From contig JALLLT010000016.1 of NCBI GenBank assembly GCA_025266875.1, positions 372,001 to 436,000 on the forward strand: a DNA stretch of 64,000 nucleotides, read 5' to 3'. This document shows, piece after piece, positions 1 to 12,050 of the stretch. This stretch comes from Fennellomyces sp. T-0311 (lineage: Eukaryota; Mucoromycota; Mucoromycetes; Mucorales; Lichtheimiaceae). The number at the start of each line of letters is the position of its first letter. The stretch's first letter is position 1. Under the pieces are notes generated by a model. That model worked only from the letters and a program-made list of their open reading frames with translations. It was not told the DNA's origin and did no database searches. Made by a program: the position numbers and the translations under genes.

Positions 1-583
1 TGTATTTATGATTGTACATCATCGACGTAACGCAAGGTAGATGCTTCCTAAACTAGTAGCTGATATCCAGCAATTGTACAAGGTGGCATACATAAGTTTA
101 GGTCTGAATTATGAAGGATACTATTTTTCAACTTTGCTCTATCATTTTGGTCAAAGAATAAAACATTTTCTGACGCTGAAAATCCTCGTAACAACCGCAT
201 CTCGATGACACCACAGTCTTACTAATCGACCTTCATTCGCAGGCAAGATTGTGGGCCGCAGCAGATCTAATAAACTAACGAGTGTTTCACCTCAATAGTA
301 AGCAATCAGCATGAGTGAAAGGAGTTGGATTATGCGAATTTGCCTCTAGAATAAACATAGCCTTAGCAAAAATCATATTTAAACCGGCTTTATAGGCTCT
401 ATCTGATGGTGTCCTTGAGCCTATGATAATTTAACTGCCGTTGAGTAAGTGTATGAGACATTGATAGATGAACGACGGTTGAGTCGCCGCGTCGCCGTGT
501 CGGGCGGAGTTTCTATCTTTTCCTCACAAAACTCGCGGCAGCCACCTACTTCTTTACCTCCTCTTTACTTTAGTCTTTCAAAG
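1..583. other. Upstream region of the L4 gene, no gene seen
   Basis: No convincing coding frame, tRNA or repeat is visible. The last part, from about 540, is pyrimidine-rich on the + strand and leads into the start codon of the ribosomal protein L4 gene, which is typical of ribosomal-protein gene leaders. No clear TATA box was identified. Confidence 0.5.
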
Positions 584-1942
584 ATGGTAAGTTGCGCGTC
601 GCAATTATTCGATATCGAAGGACGAGAGAGATTCATCGATTCCGATGTACCCATTCGAACGTGATGGATGGGTACAGAAAACGGATGGATGAATGGATGG
701 ATACACGAATAATTTTTGGATAATGATCGAGATCAGCATGAACTAATTTTTAATGCCATCTGTAGTCTGCTGCCAGACCCGTTATCAACGTTTACTCCGA
801 GAGTGGCAAGGGTGCCGCCGGCACTGTCCCTTTGCCTGCCGTCTTCAAGGCTCCCATCCGCCCTGACATTGTTAACTTTGTCCACACCAACATGGCCAAG
901 AACAAGCGTCAGGCCTACGCTGTCTCCGAGAAGGCTGGTCATCAGACCTCGGCTGAGTCGTGGGGTACCGGTCGTGCCGTTGCTCGTATTCCCCGTGTTA
1001 ACGGTTCTGGCACTCACCGTGCTGGTCAGGTAAATGAGAAGCGAGCGAAATATGGAGCGAGCGGATCACTAACAGAGCCAATGTCAATAATAGGCTGCTT
1101 TCGGTAACATGTGCCGTAGCGGTCGTATGTTCGCCCCCACCAAGACCTGGCGCAAGTGGCACATCAAGACCAACTTGAACCAGAAGCGTTTCGCCACTGC
1201 CTCCGCTTTGGCTGCTTCTGCTTTGCCTTCGTTGGTCATGGCCCGTGGTCACCGTGTTGAACAGATCAACGAGGTCCCTCTTGTCATCAACGATGCTGCC
1301 CAGACTCTTACCAAGACCAAGGACGCCGTTGCCTTGTTGAAGGCCCTCAACGCCTACGACGATGTTGTCAAGGTCTCCAACTCCCGCAAGCTCCGTGCTG
1401 GTGTTGGTAAGATCCGTAACCGCCGTCACCGCCAGCGCCGTGGTCCTCTTGTCATCTTCAACGAGGACAACGGTATCGTCAAGGCTTTCCGCAACTTGCC
1501 CGGTGTTGAGCTTTGCAACGTTCGCCGCTTGAACTTGCTCCAGCTCGCTCCTGGTGGTCACGTCGGCCGTTTCGTCATCTGGACCCAGAGCGCTTTCTCC
1601 TTGTTGGATGAGCTCTACGGCACCTACGAGTCCCCTGCTACCTTGAAGAAGGACTACGTCTTGCCCGCTCACATCATGACCAACCCCGATGTGACCCGTC
1701 TCATCAACTCGGACGAAGTCCAGTCGGTTGTCCGCCCCGCCGGTTCCAAGACCACCAAGCGTCCCTTCACCCAGAAGAAGAACCCTCTCCGCAACCACGC
1801 CGTCTTGGGTCGTCTCAACCCCTATGCTGTTGTCCTCCGCAAGGCCGAGAAGAACGCCAAGGTCACCAAGGCTGCTCCCAAGAAGAAGGGTCCCAACACC
1901 GCTGCTTCCAAGGAGTTCTTGGAGACTTTGCACTCTGCTTAA
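584..1942 (+). CDS. RPL4: 60S ribosomal protein L4 (uL4), three exons
   Basis: Component of the large cytosolic ribosomal subunit; its extended loop lines the peptide exit tunnel. The exons I read are 584-586 (the ATG alone), 766-1029 and 1094-1942, giving 371 residues, close to the usual fungal length. Introns are 587-765 (GTAAGT...TAG) and 1030-1093 (GTAAAT...TAG). The mature start reads [16 protein letters not shown]. Recognisable uL4 blocks follow: [14 protein letters not shown], then the near-invariant [20 protein letters not shown] and RAVARIPRV, then [20 protein letters not shown] across intron 2, then [42 protein letters not shown] and GRFVIWT. The tail is Lys/Ala-rich. Codon use is strongly biased to C-ending codons, as expected for a highly expressed gene. 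A 328-codon open frame on the opposite strand is a by-product of that bias. Assignment is certain; the one-codon first exon is inferred from splice signals and family alignment. Confidence 0.97.
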
Positions 1943-4900
1943 GTTTTTCGTCTTTTTGCAAGCGAAATAAAATGCTCGTGCCAAGCATTGTCTTAATTTT
2001 TAATTTTCATGGTTTTGGTTATATGTATTGTTACGAGGTCATGAACCGTAATGCAACTGAGTGAGTTCTTGTGGAACTGAGTGAGCTGCCCACGTAATTG
2101 TAACAATGCATTATTGCCACGCCTTTTGCCTTCCCCGAATCTTCTATAAGAGTTGTGGTTTTATCACTTTAACAGTCCATTCAATTCAAAGTGCGGTATG
2201 TATGTGCGATAAGCTCCTCCGCATTAATCATGCATAAAACCGCGAACACTGGGTAATACTCTGTAGCCTTACCGCTTCAACTTACAACGTTCTGGGCTTT
2301 TGGAAGCCAAGCTTCCTATTTTAGAAAAGTAAACGAAGCGGTGAGGTATATGGACTTAATCGATATACCTCTACAATTGTTTCGCTGACGGCAATCGTAT
2401 AAGTAAAACGAGAACCACATCAAGTATACATTTGGTTTAGTGCGATGCAAGAATTAATAGCCTTCGGGAACTTAAGATCTACATTCATATAGTACCTGCT
2501 TGTAGCGTGATCTCACAAGCAATAATGACTGGTACTACTTGCGTGCATAAAAAAACCATTCAGGCACAATTGCATAGTGCGACAACAGGATTGAAGTCAA
2601 TCGGTCGTGACATCCGTAACTCAGGAACTACTTGTATATCTTTCCAAGTGATGCCATACGATGTTGCCATTTTTTTTTGACAATATCAGCGAGTTCATCT
2701 AGGTAAGGAAATACAGTCATTCAATACTATGAATGACCATTTCTTTCTCCATCTTGATCACGGGCAGCATAAGGATTGAGGATGCGAGTCATTCTGTGGT
2801 TCGATTGATTTCTGGATCAATCTAGCATTTGGCGTTTTGACGACGCTGCAATTACAGTGCTGTTTTCGGATACTGCCATGAATACATATTGCCTTATTTA
2901 ACATACTCGACAATATACGATTGCATTCAATAGCCAATAAAGTATTATTTAGATATATATCTAACACTATTAGGGACATGCTTCGCTTGTGCATTCGAGT
3001 ACTCGATCGAGCCAGTATGTTAGATCGTCCCTGTTTGGCTATCTGCTTTCAAAGCCTTTCCTTTGCTCGAATCCCGAATAAGTGGAGTCAAGACGGTAGG
3101 TCCTGCCCGCTAGGACTTTGTGCCTTTCACTTGGTTGATATTATACGTAATCACATATATATTCAATTGTATTACACATTTTCAATTTATGCTCCTTGTT
3201 TTTTTTGAAACACGGTCATACAGTCAGTAAAAAGAAGTTATTCATCCACTCGGAATTGGGTTGCTGGTTACAAGAACACTGTGCTTCACCGTAATGGCTG
3301 GTGAGTACATGATAGACAGATATCGCTTAAAAAATGTAGATCTCAGTTCCCAAGAATACTCTCACAGTAACATGCGAGCTCCCTTTTCGTTTAACACCAA
3401 TTACGTATAAAAATGTTTCGTGATATCTAGATAGTATGTTAAACTAGATATAGTAATAAAAGAACTCGAGGATGTTTAACCGAGTGCTGTGAAACCAGCG
3501 GCTGCTTTCTCGGGTATATTCCTGACGAAAACACAGGAAGAACCTTTTCAAGTTAGACGCTATTATGTGTCTCAATGTGATAGTCAATGTAAATACTTTA
3601 ACTGGGGAATATGGCATTGGCTAATCCAGCCCGCTTGCTAATTATTCGTAAAAACAATCACATTCACCAATGACATACATACAACTACTTTGGTCACTGA
3701 AAATATCCTTTTCCAGTAAAATGGCAAAACTATATGTAGAAATAAAATGACAACAATGGCGTGATATCGGATGGTTCCTGCAAGGTCTGTTACATATGCA
3801 TAATACCCTACAAAGTGTTCACAATTTCGTTTCACTCAAATCTGGAGTTTGATAGACCTCTGATTGTGCTCGTCAGACAAGCAAATGTCAAATTACAAAC
3901 TGGTCTCGGATCATTACGTAGGGTTATCATATATTCCATACGTGTTTGTTTACTTCAATTACATAATGTAGTATTGAACTTACTAGTGCTATATACACAT
4001 AACGGATTGAGCCGTCGTAACACATCATTCGTTGCTTTACTCAAAGTCGTTTGCCTTGTTACCATCATGTGCTATTATACAGAAGGGACGGCATTAGCAC
4101 AAGAAGTTTGTGGTAGTTTCCCCCGTCCTCACAGTTCCACTAGGATTGTACTGCTTTAGATTAGCATGACGAGACTGTTGGCCAGTGTGCACATGAAGAC
4201 TTGGGGAACTTTTGTAGCGAATAGGATTTTGTGTCGCATAGTTTTATAAGTACTACGGTGACAAACGCGGCTCTCATTTATCTGATACTTATTGCTCGTG
4301 AAATTCATATTTTCTATCGTGTTTATCATGCATGTTTAATGAAACTTCGCGTGGCAACAACATTTGAAGCTGTATATGTGCGCGAAACCCTCGCCCCCCA
4401 CCCATGTCGATCAAAATAACTGTTACCTAGAATTGACTTGCTTGTGTAGTATCTTTTTCCCGTTATAACCTTTATTGCTCCGGTGTGCCAACCTAACAAA
4501 GTTCGCACTACTCTGGACCAACGATTTTTTTTTGTTAAGCCAGCATGGAATAGACTGTTACGCAGAAGCTGATCTGCTTTGGAGTATGTATCTCCGCGTA
4601 TTGTCGCTGATCCCAGCAAGCGGATGGAAAGCACTGTTCCAAAAATAACGATACTGAAGCATCCGTGCCACAGAGAGTAAACACCAGATATTAAAATGAT
4701 CCAAGTAACACAACTTAAAGTGGAAAAACCTTAAAGATCCACGGGTTTCTTTATTAATTAGCGCTGTGGGCGATAGGAAGCACGTGTGTGTTGTTCATTG
4801 TAGAAAGAAAGATAGGTCACGTCGTAGCTCATTGATAGACTCACGGAGATACCTGTAGCCTGCGCATGTACCAATTTCCCGGGGGGGGGATACTTTCGAG

Positions 4901-6076
4901 AGTGCTTCAAGATGAGAAAATCTGTCAAAAGGTGAAAACAGGGTTCACAAGGCAACTTTCCCATGGGGGCCTTATGTGTCTGAAATGGATGCCGTCATGC
5001 AGGATGATCCGGGTGGCAACTCTTCCCCTTTACCTATGCAATGCGTGATCCAAGTCCGCGTGTCTACTACTCGCGCTTCGCACCGCACAGCATCCCCCAT
5101 TCCTACTTTAACCCGTACGATGTTATTTTGAAACGGAGCTTTTCATTTTTTTGTTGGGTTCATCTATTGGTCCCACCTTAATAGCGGAGTCAACCTCAGT
5201 TATTTTGCTATTTGCGTTGCGTTGCGAAAATTCATTTTCGCGAAAAAGGATCGTCTTTTTTCTACACTCAAAGTTTATTTGCCACATCACTTATCGACTT
5301 TACGCCCTGAACCGAATTCTCGGTACTCCTATTTTCCTGTTTTTAGAGAGAATGAGAAAAACGTGGCTAAATCTGACGTTACCTTGAATCATATTAATAA
5401 ACGTTAGGGTGCGTTTTACCACTAACCATAAAACGCAGGGTGTTACTATAAAGTCTCTTCGAAGCACAGGGCGGTAAGTTTGTTTGTGTAACTCCCAAGA
5501 AGAAAAACGCACTATCCCCTTGTGCATGCACTGTCGGATTTGGCGGTTTTACAAAATACACAATCCATTGCAGAAAGACAACACAGGAGGTGCTTTTGCA
5601 CCCTCACATCATGCCGATAGAGTGGCAAGAATCTTGTCTGATAAAGTGGACGCACAAAGGAAAAAGATGACAGATAATACTACCAAAATTGTACTGTCAG
5701 AAATGACATCGATCATATCATTCTGTGGGTAATTCACATGGAAGTACAAGAGCTAGCGGATATTGGGCAAGAAGAACACTCTTTTGTAACATTGTAAAAA
5801 AAAATATCGTGCTGCAAAAGGGGCGATTAATTTCTGGTTCAGAACAAATAGCGTTGAATGACCGACCTTACTATCGTTCGCCCAAAGGTCATATAAAGAT
5901 GACTAGGCTGTGTCGCATTCTTTAACCACCTTATTTTCCATCTTTCTCTTCTGACATAATCGTAGTTTGTCATTGAACGTCAATTCTGGCGCTCATTTTC
6001 TGTCCTTTTCCCTTTCCTTCTCACCCGAGACACCACAAACACACATCCCGTCTCGTAATCTACTGTCCTTCACATT
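1943..6076. other. 4.1 kb gap without recognisable genes
   Basis: Between the L4 gene and the DUF3712-type gene I see only short frames (at most about 130 codons) without domain-like composition, splice structure or family motifs. The DNA is AT-rich. I looked for tRNA B-box-like GGTTCGANTCC motifs and for 5S rRNA-like sequence and found nothing convincing. A run of eight G at about 4880 and other homopolymers are present. The final 150 bp before 6077 are C/T-rich and probably the leader of the downstream gene. Confidence 0.5.
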
Positions 6077-9000
6077 ATGCCTAGCAGCTTCGAAGACGAA
6101 GCAAATCGGGCACTTGCTGTGAGTGGTGCTGGCCAGCAGCAGCAGCCATCGTACCTGGATCAGCCTTTACACACAACATCAAGCAATGAAAACAGCGTGA
6201 TGGAAGAATACTCGGAGAAGCCACCACCTCCGCCTCCACGCAAGTTCTACAGACAGAAGAAGTACTGGATCATTTGCTCGATCATCTCCGTCATCATAGT
6301 GGTGGTCGTTGTCATTCTTATTCTGTACGTCTTTTTCCCAATGATTGCTCAGGCGCTCATGAACCAGTCCGGCATTGGCGTCGAAGATTCGCAAATCACT
6401 TTCCAGCCGCCAGACAACCTCAGCAAACGTGATGGTGAAGCCCTCAACATGAACAGCTCCTTCTATATGTCCATGACCAGTCAAATGAGCAACACAGGTC
6501 CATTTGCTGCTGATTTGACCTTCCACAACCCTATCAATGTCTACTACAACGATACACTTCTCGGAAATATTACCTTACCCGACAGCAAGATTGCTGGCGG
6601 CAAAGGTACACTCGTCGCTGATACGCCATTCATCATTCAAAACACAACATTCTTTGCTGCTTTTGCAAAGGAGATGTTGGCCAACGATGAGTTCAAGTGG
6701 AGACTCAAGGGCAAACTTGATATTACCGCTTTGACGAGGTAAATTTTGATTCACATATTCTGCTACAGAAGCAACTTACACTTAAATTTATTATTGTAGA
6801 ACTGCAACCGTACAATTGGACAAAGAGGTCACCATTCCTGGTAAATTTCTAGTGCTATACACTCTCTCTCAAGTATATGAGAACATAAGGCTGACCATAA
6901 TTTATCATAATAGGTATGGGCGGCTTCCCTGAAGTTAGCATTGAATCATTCCAACTGCCTGGAGACGATCCCAACGGTGGTATCTTGGTCGAGCTCGGTA
7001 CAATCCTGGCCAGTCCTTCGCCTGTCGGTGTCCAACTGGGAACCATCAAGATGGCCATTGGCTACGACGGTGTCGACTTGGGTGAAGTGACCGCTGAGGG
7101 TATTTCATTGGCCCAAGGCAACAACAGCATCCTGCTCAAGGGCACGCTCAAGCCCCAGAACGATCCCGTTGCTCTTGAAAAGGTCGGCACACTCTTCTCG
7201 AACTATGTTGCTGGCAAGATGTCGCAGACCACAGCCGTTGGTGTCTCGGCTGCACCCGATGGCGTCAACTCCATTGGTTGGCTCTCTGAAGGTTTCCAAT
7301 CTGTTCGTTTGAACGTTGGTCTTGGTGTCCCTAAACCGCTCGACATCATCAAGTCTGTCGGCTTGGGTTACATTGACCTCTCTTTCAGCCCTGAGGCACC
7401 ATACGCCCCCGTTCTGTCTGCTCCTCAGGTCACCGCTGGGTTTGAGATTCCTTTTGGCTTCTCACTCGATATCACTGATGTCAAGCAAGAACTGCAGATG
7501 GCCAACGAGAAGACCAGCTTCGCTACAATCTCTGCACCATTCGTTCCTGCCGATGCCAACCAGGAAGCTGGTGAGATGAAGTTTGCCATGACCAACGATA
7601 CCATTCAGGGCATTGAGGGCAAGGAAGAGGACTTCAACGACTATACTTACTCCTTGACCGCTCACGAATCGTACACCTTCATCGTCAAGGGTGAGGCCAC
7701 TACCAAGACTGTCACCCCCATTGGTAACATCACGCTAGCTGGTATCACTCTCGATGTACCCACCTCCTTACGTGGTATGCAGTTCTTGAACAGCACTCCC
7801 ACCATCATCAACAGTCTCGATGTCACTGGTGGTGAGGTTGATCACATGAACTTGGCCATCAATGTCACCATGGGCAATCCATCTGATTTCTCCATCTACA
7901 CCGGTGATGTCAAGTTTGACATGAAGGCTGAAGATGTCGTCCTCGGTTCCGTCACCCTTGCTGGCCTCAAGTTGAACCGTGGTGACAACACTGTCATGGC
8001 AACGGCTGCCTTTGACCCCAAGAGCTCGGCTGTCGGTCAGAACCTCCTGTCCACCTTCGTTATGGGCAAGAACAACGATGTGAACATTGCCGGTAACGAC
8101 CAGTCGACCGCCATCACATCATTGATTGGTGGCCTGAAAGAGATTTCGATTGTGTCGACCTTGCCTGGTCTCAAGGCTCCTCTCATCCAAGGTTCCAGAC
8201 TGGTTGTGTTGAATGACACTACCCAGACTGGTATTGTCAACGTCATGGTCTCCATTGCAAACCCCTTCTCAGCTCAGCTGTCTATCACTTCCGTCAAGTC
8301 GGCCGTTACCTACCAAGGTTTCCCCGTCGGTAACATCGACCAGGATGTCAGTGGTAGCCCCATTAACATTGCCGGACATTCCACTGTCGAGTCGTCTCCT
8401 TTGAATATGAAGATGAACTTGCAGCCTGCCGCTGTTGCTTTGTTGTTGCGTTCGCTTGCCGTCAAGTCCAAGTTGGACACTCGTCCATTGGATGCTTTGC
8501 TCACCATGGGTGGTTTCCAGATCGCTGGCCAGGAACAAATCAGCGCTGACCCAAGCTTGTTCGATGGTTTTGACATTTCCAAGTACACCATGGAAGCCAT
8601 GAAGGCTTTGACTGTCGACTTGCAGCTCGAATCCGGATTGACCATTGGCCAGTATGTCAACACACTCCAATTTGCTCAGAGCAATGTTTCGACTGCCACC
8701 GATGAGTCCGTCACCAAGCTGATCCCCATCGTTGGCCAGCCTATCGTTCAACAGATTGTTGATGGCGCTGACTTGGCTTTCGAGACTATCACTTTGTCCG
8801 AGCCTACCGACAACGGATTCAAGGTCCTGATGGTTGGTTCGATCAGCAACACCGGTCCCATGGCTGCTTCTATCAGCTTCGTTGAGCCACTCACCATCCA
8901 ATGGCAAGGTCGTGACCTTGGTAAGGTCACTATGGAGACTATCAAGACCCAGCCCAATGTCGGTGCTCAGTTCAACGTCACTGGCGAGTTCACCATTGCT

Positions 9001-11023
9001 GATGCCGGTTACATGGGCGAGTTTGCCGTTTTCATGATTAACGAAGAGAAGTTTACCTGGGATATCCTCAGTACCACGGTTGCCGTTGATGCTATCGGCT
9101 ACCAGTTCACCAACATCAACATGACCAAGCAAGTTACACTCGGCGGTGCCAAGGGTTTCAAGGACTGCGTCACTATTCATTCGTTCGACTTGCCTGCCAA
9201 CGACCCAGCTGGTGGTATCGCGCTTACCCTCCAGGTTACCATCCAGAACCCCAGTCAGATCGGTTTCTTGCTTAATGGCGCTGGTTTTGAGTCGTACTTC
9301 AAGGATGTCAAGATTGGCGAGCTTGCTTCGAACGGTGCTGCCAACTTCTTGCCACGCGCCTCCACTGACATGGAGATGAAGGGTCGTTTGATCGAGCAAA
9401 CCACTGAAGAAGGCATTGCGATTATCACAGAAGTGTTTGCCAACTACTTGAGCGCCAAGGATTCCATTCTCACTGTCAAGGGAACTTCTGGCTCCGGTCC
9501 CAACGGCCAAGTTAGCTGGCTTACCACCGGTTTCCAAAGTCTTTCCATCGAGAACGTTACTCTCCCTGGTCCTGACGTTGCTCCTGAGCTCATTCCTTCG
9601 ATTGACCTCAGTGATATGCAGCTCGACTTTACCGTTGCTGACTACGCTCCTCCTATGGGCTCCAACTTGGTCCATGCTCAGCTAAAGAGTCCATTCGGCT
9701 TCCCTCTGGGTGTCAGCTCGCTCAACATGGAGTTGGATGCTTCGTACAACAAGAACCGCGCTGCCCATATGGTCGTTCCCGATGTCAAATCCACCACTGA
9801 TGAGAACGGTTTGATCACCACTGCTTTCCACGATGTGCCATTCGAAGTTTATGACGATGGCCAGGCAACTTTCAATGCTTTCACCGCAGCTTTGACTTCC
9901 AGTGCCAACGTTTCGTTTGGTATGATTGGTTCCTCCAATGCTATGGCTGAAACTGCCGTCGGTACTCTTAAGCTTTCTAACATCACCTTCGATGTTACCA
10001 GCAGCTTGGCTGGTAAGTTGTTCTTCCTTTCTTTTGATTTTCTTGATCTTTTACTAATAATACTATATAAACAGGTTTCAACAACTTTGAAGGCAAGACC
10101 AACATTCTTAAGATGGCTGTCACTGGCGGTACTCCTGATGTAAGCATATATAGTGACTCATGTTACAAGTTACTAATGCGAAAATATAGCACATCGAAGT
10201 TACCTTGACAGTTTCCTTCGTCAATCCATCCCAGATCAGTATCACCGTGGGTACTCTCACGTTCGAGTCTATCATGCAAGAAAACGGTGTCAGCATCGGT
10301 ACTGTCATTATGAACGATGTTGTTATCAAGCCCGGCGAGAACACCTTTGACTGCATTATGCACATGCACAGCAGCAAGAAGGAGCTCGTCGACCAAATGG
10401 TCAGCATTTACATGACCAATGCTCAAGCGCCATTGACTATTGCCGGCACCAAGGACTCAACCAAGATTGCATCACTCCAGGATGCTCTTTCCACTGTTCG
10501 CCTCCAGACCATGATGCAAGGTATCAATAGTAACTTGGTGGAACGCACCGATGTCGAAGCCAGAGCTGCTGTTGTGATTACGAAGAAGGCCAAGACCTGG
10601 GTTACACTCAACAACCCTCTTGAGACCTCTTACACCATCAAGAAAGTTCAAGTTGATATTGAGAACAACAACAATGGCAAGCCTTACAAGATGGGCACCA
10701 TCGACTACGAATTGCCTAACCCTCTTACTGTTCCCGCCGGAGGTCAGGCTCGTACTGACGAATGGCCTGTCGATGTCGATGCTAACGCACTTCAGCTTTT
10801 GGGCTTGATTGGTGATGGCGAGATCAGCATCAACTTGGCTCAGAACGTTACTGTCCAGGTCGGTGATACCGATGGTGGTTATCCTTCGTACTTCTACTAC
10901 TATCAGAACAATGTGCCTTGTGGTCTTGACATTACGTTGTTCGGTATCTCGCTTCCAGATGACGAAGACCTTAAGAAGGATGACGACGCTAGTGCTACCA
11001 ACGCCACTGCACCTGCTGCTTAA
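6077..11023 (+). CDS. Large single-pass membrane protein with repeated DUF3712/LEA-like domains
   Basis: Five exons by splice reading: 6077-6738, 6800-6840, 6914-10012, 10075-10139 and 10190-11023, giving about 1,566 residues. The first 60 residues are cytosol-like (Gln/Pro-rich, PPPPPPRKFYRQKKYW), followed by one strongly hydrophobic segment at about residues 70-92 (ICSIISVIIVVVVVILILYV). The rest is a long, beta-rich, N-glycosylation-rich luminal or extracellular part with many Asn-X-Ser/Thr sites. This layout, a short N-tail, one TM and many repeated modules with LPG and GNITL/GSVTLAG motifs, matches the fungal DUF3712 family. The yeast relative Tag1 is a vacuolar membrane protein involved in ending autophagy. 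The C-terminal half repeats the plan of the N-terminal half. Highly biased codon use suggests strong expression. Family assignment is by pattern recognition; localisation and function are inference. Confidence 0.8.
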
Positions 11024-11183
11024 GCGTAGTCTTTGATAAAAAAATTTCACTTTGTACTATTTTTCTTTTGTTACTTTTACATCTTCTAATATTGAAGCCT
11101 TTTTTTCTTACTTTTCTCCATTCCTTTGTTATACCAAGTCGTTTTTATGATAGATACGCCTTTATTTAAATCTTTATAATATA

Positions 11184-11988
11184 CTATTTGTTTTGTCGAA
11201 CCCATTCCGCGAGTTGCACAATGCTATCAACTGCAACGTCGGCAATCTCTTTGGGTGGATCCGTTGCAGGATCCTCGCCAGCTCGTCTTATATAGGCACC
11301 TTTGAAACCACACTTTTTGGCCCCTTGTAGATCGTAAGTATGTGCAGCAACCAAACACACTTCATGTGGCTCTAATTTTAGCACTCGAGCAGCCTCCAAG
11401 TAAGCCTTGGGGTTCGGTTTGTATGCCTCGAATAGTTCCGCAGAAAGTATCGTATCAAAGGGAATTTTGCCATATTTTTTCAAATCCAACAACAAGCGAA
11501 CATTGCCATTGCTCAATGTAGATGTAATGGCGAATTCATTAAGAGCATCCACACCAGGATTTGTGTCAGGCCAAGGGGATAGACGATGCCAGCATTGATT
11601 AAGATTCACGCGAGCTTCTTCGTCAAGCGCGATATTCTCTTCCTCTAGAATACGGTCGAGAATTTCACGGTGGACTGTATCGAGGTCTGGGAACGGGTTA
11701 GGATTTGTTTCAGCCAGCTTGCGAATGCTGGCATAGTAACCTATAGGTGTGTTAGCATGGTAGCAAACAATCGAATACGTACTTGACTCATGCCTTGGCG
11801 CCAGTTATCAGCTAATGCGCGATAGTCAGTCCCCGGCGTGCTTATATACTGCTCGAGTTCCCTAGAGACGGACGTACGCCAGTCGACACATGTTCCAAAA
11901 ACATCAAACACAAAGCTACGAGTGGGTTCAGCACGAATAGTTTAGTCGGTGAGTACAATATTTACGCTTTGACTTCAGAAAAGGACAT
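11184..11988 (-). CDS. Haloacid dehalogenase-like hydrolase, type II family
   Basis: HAD-superfamily hydrolase resembling 2-haloacid dehalogenase. Exon 1 is 11988-11966. Intron 1 (11965-11916) ends in TAG. Exon 2 opens with AFVFDVFGTCVDWR, the HAD motif I with the nucleophilic Asp and the type II DVFGTxxDWR signature. A second short intron lies at about 11778-11741; its donor is ambiguous (GTACGT at 11782 is out of frame, GTATTC at 11778 is in frame). Exon 3 carries motif II (ITSTLSNGN), the motif III Lys (AYKPNPKAY) and motif IV (VAAHTYDLQGAKKCG), and ends in a conserved Ala/Gly/Arg-rich segment (GAYIRRAGED). The estimated length is about 230 residues, normal for the family. The substrate cannot be read from sequence; fungal members often act on phosphate esters or are uncharacterised. 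Confidence 0.85.
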
Positions 11989-12050
11989 TTTAAGGGAACA
12001 AAGAGGTGCTGAGTCATCAGTATTTTATTTGCTTTATATATTCACTTTTT

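Noticed and set aside
998..1984. 328-codon open frame antisense to the L4 gene
   Set aside because: It covers only the L4 coding region, has low-complexity Leu/Val/Gly composition and no motif. It results from the strong C-ending codon bias of L4.
1943..6076. tRNA or 5S rRNA genes in the long gap
   Set aside because: Sequences such as GGTTCGATTG at about 2800 resemble a B box, but no matching A box, acceptor stem or terminator was found by eye.
8269..9675. 468-codon open frame antisense to the DUF3712-type gene
   Set aside because: It mirrors the codon-biased coding strand, has no start context or splice structure and no recognisable domain.
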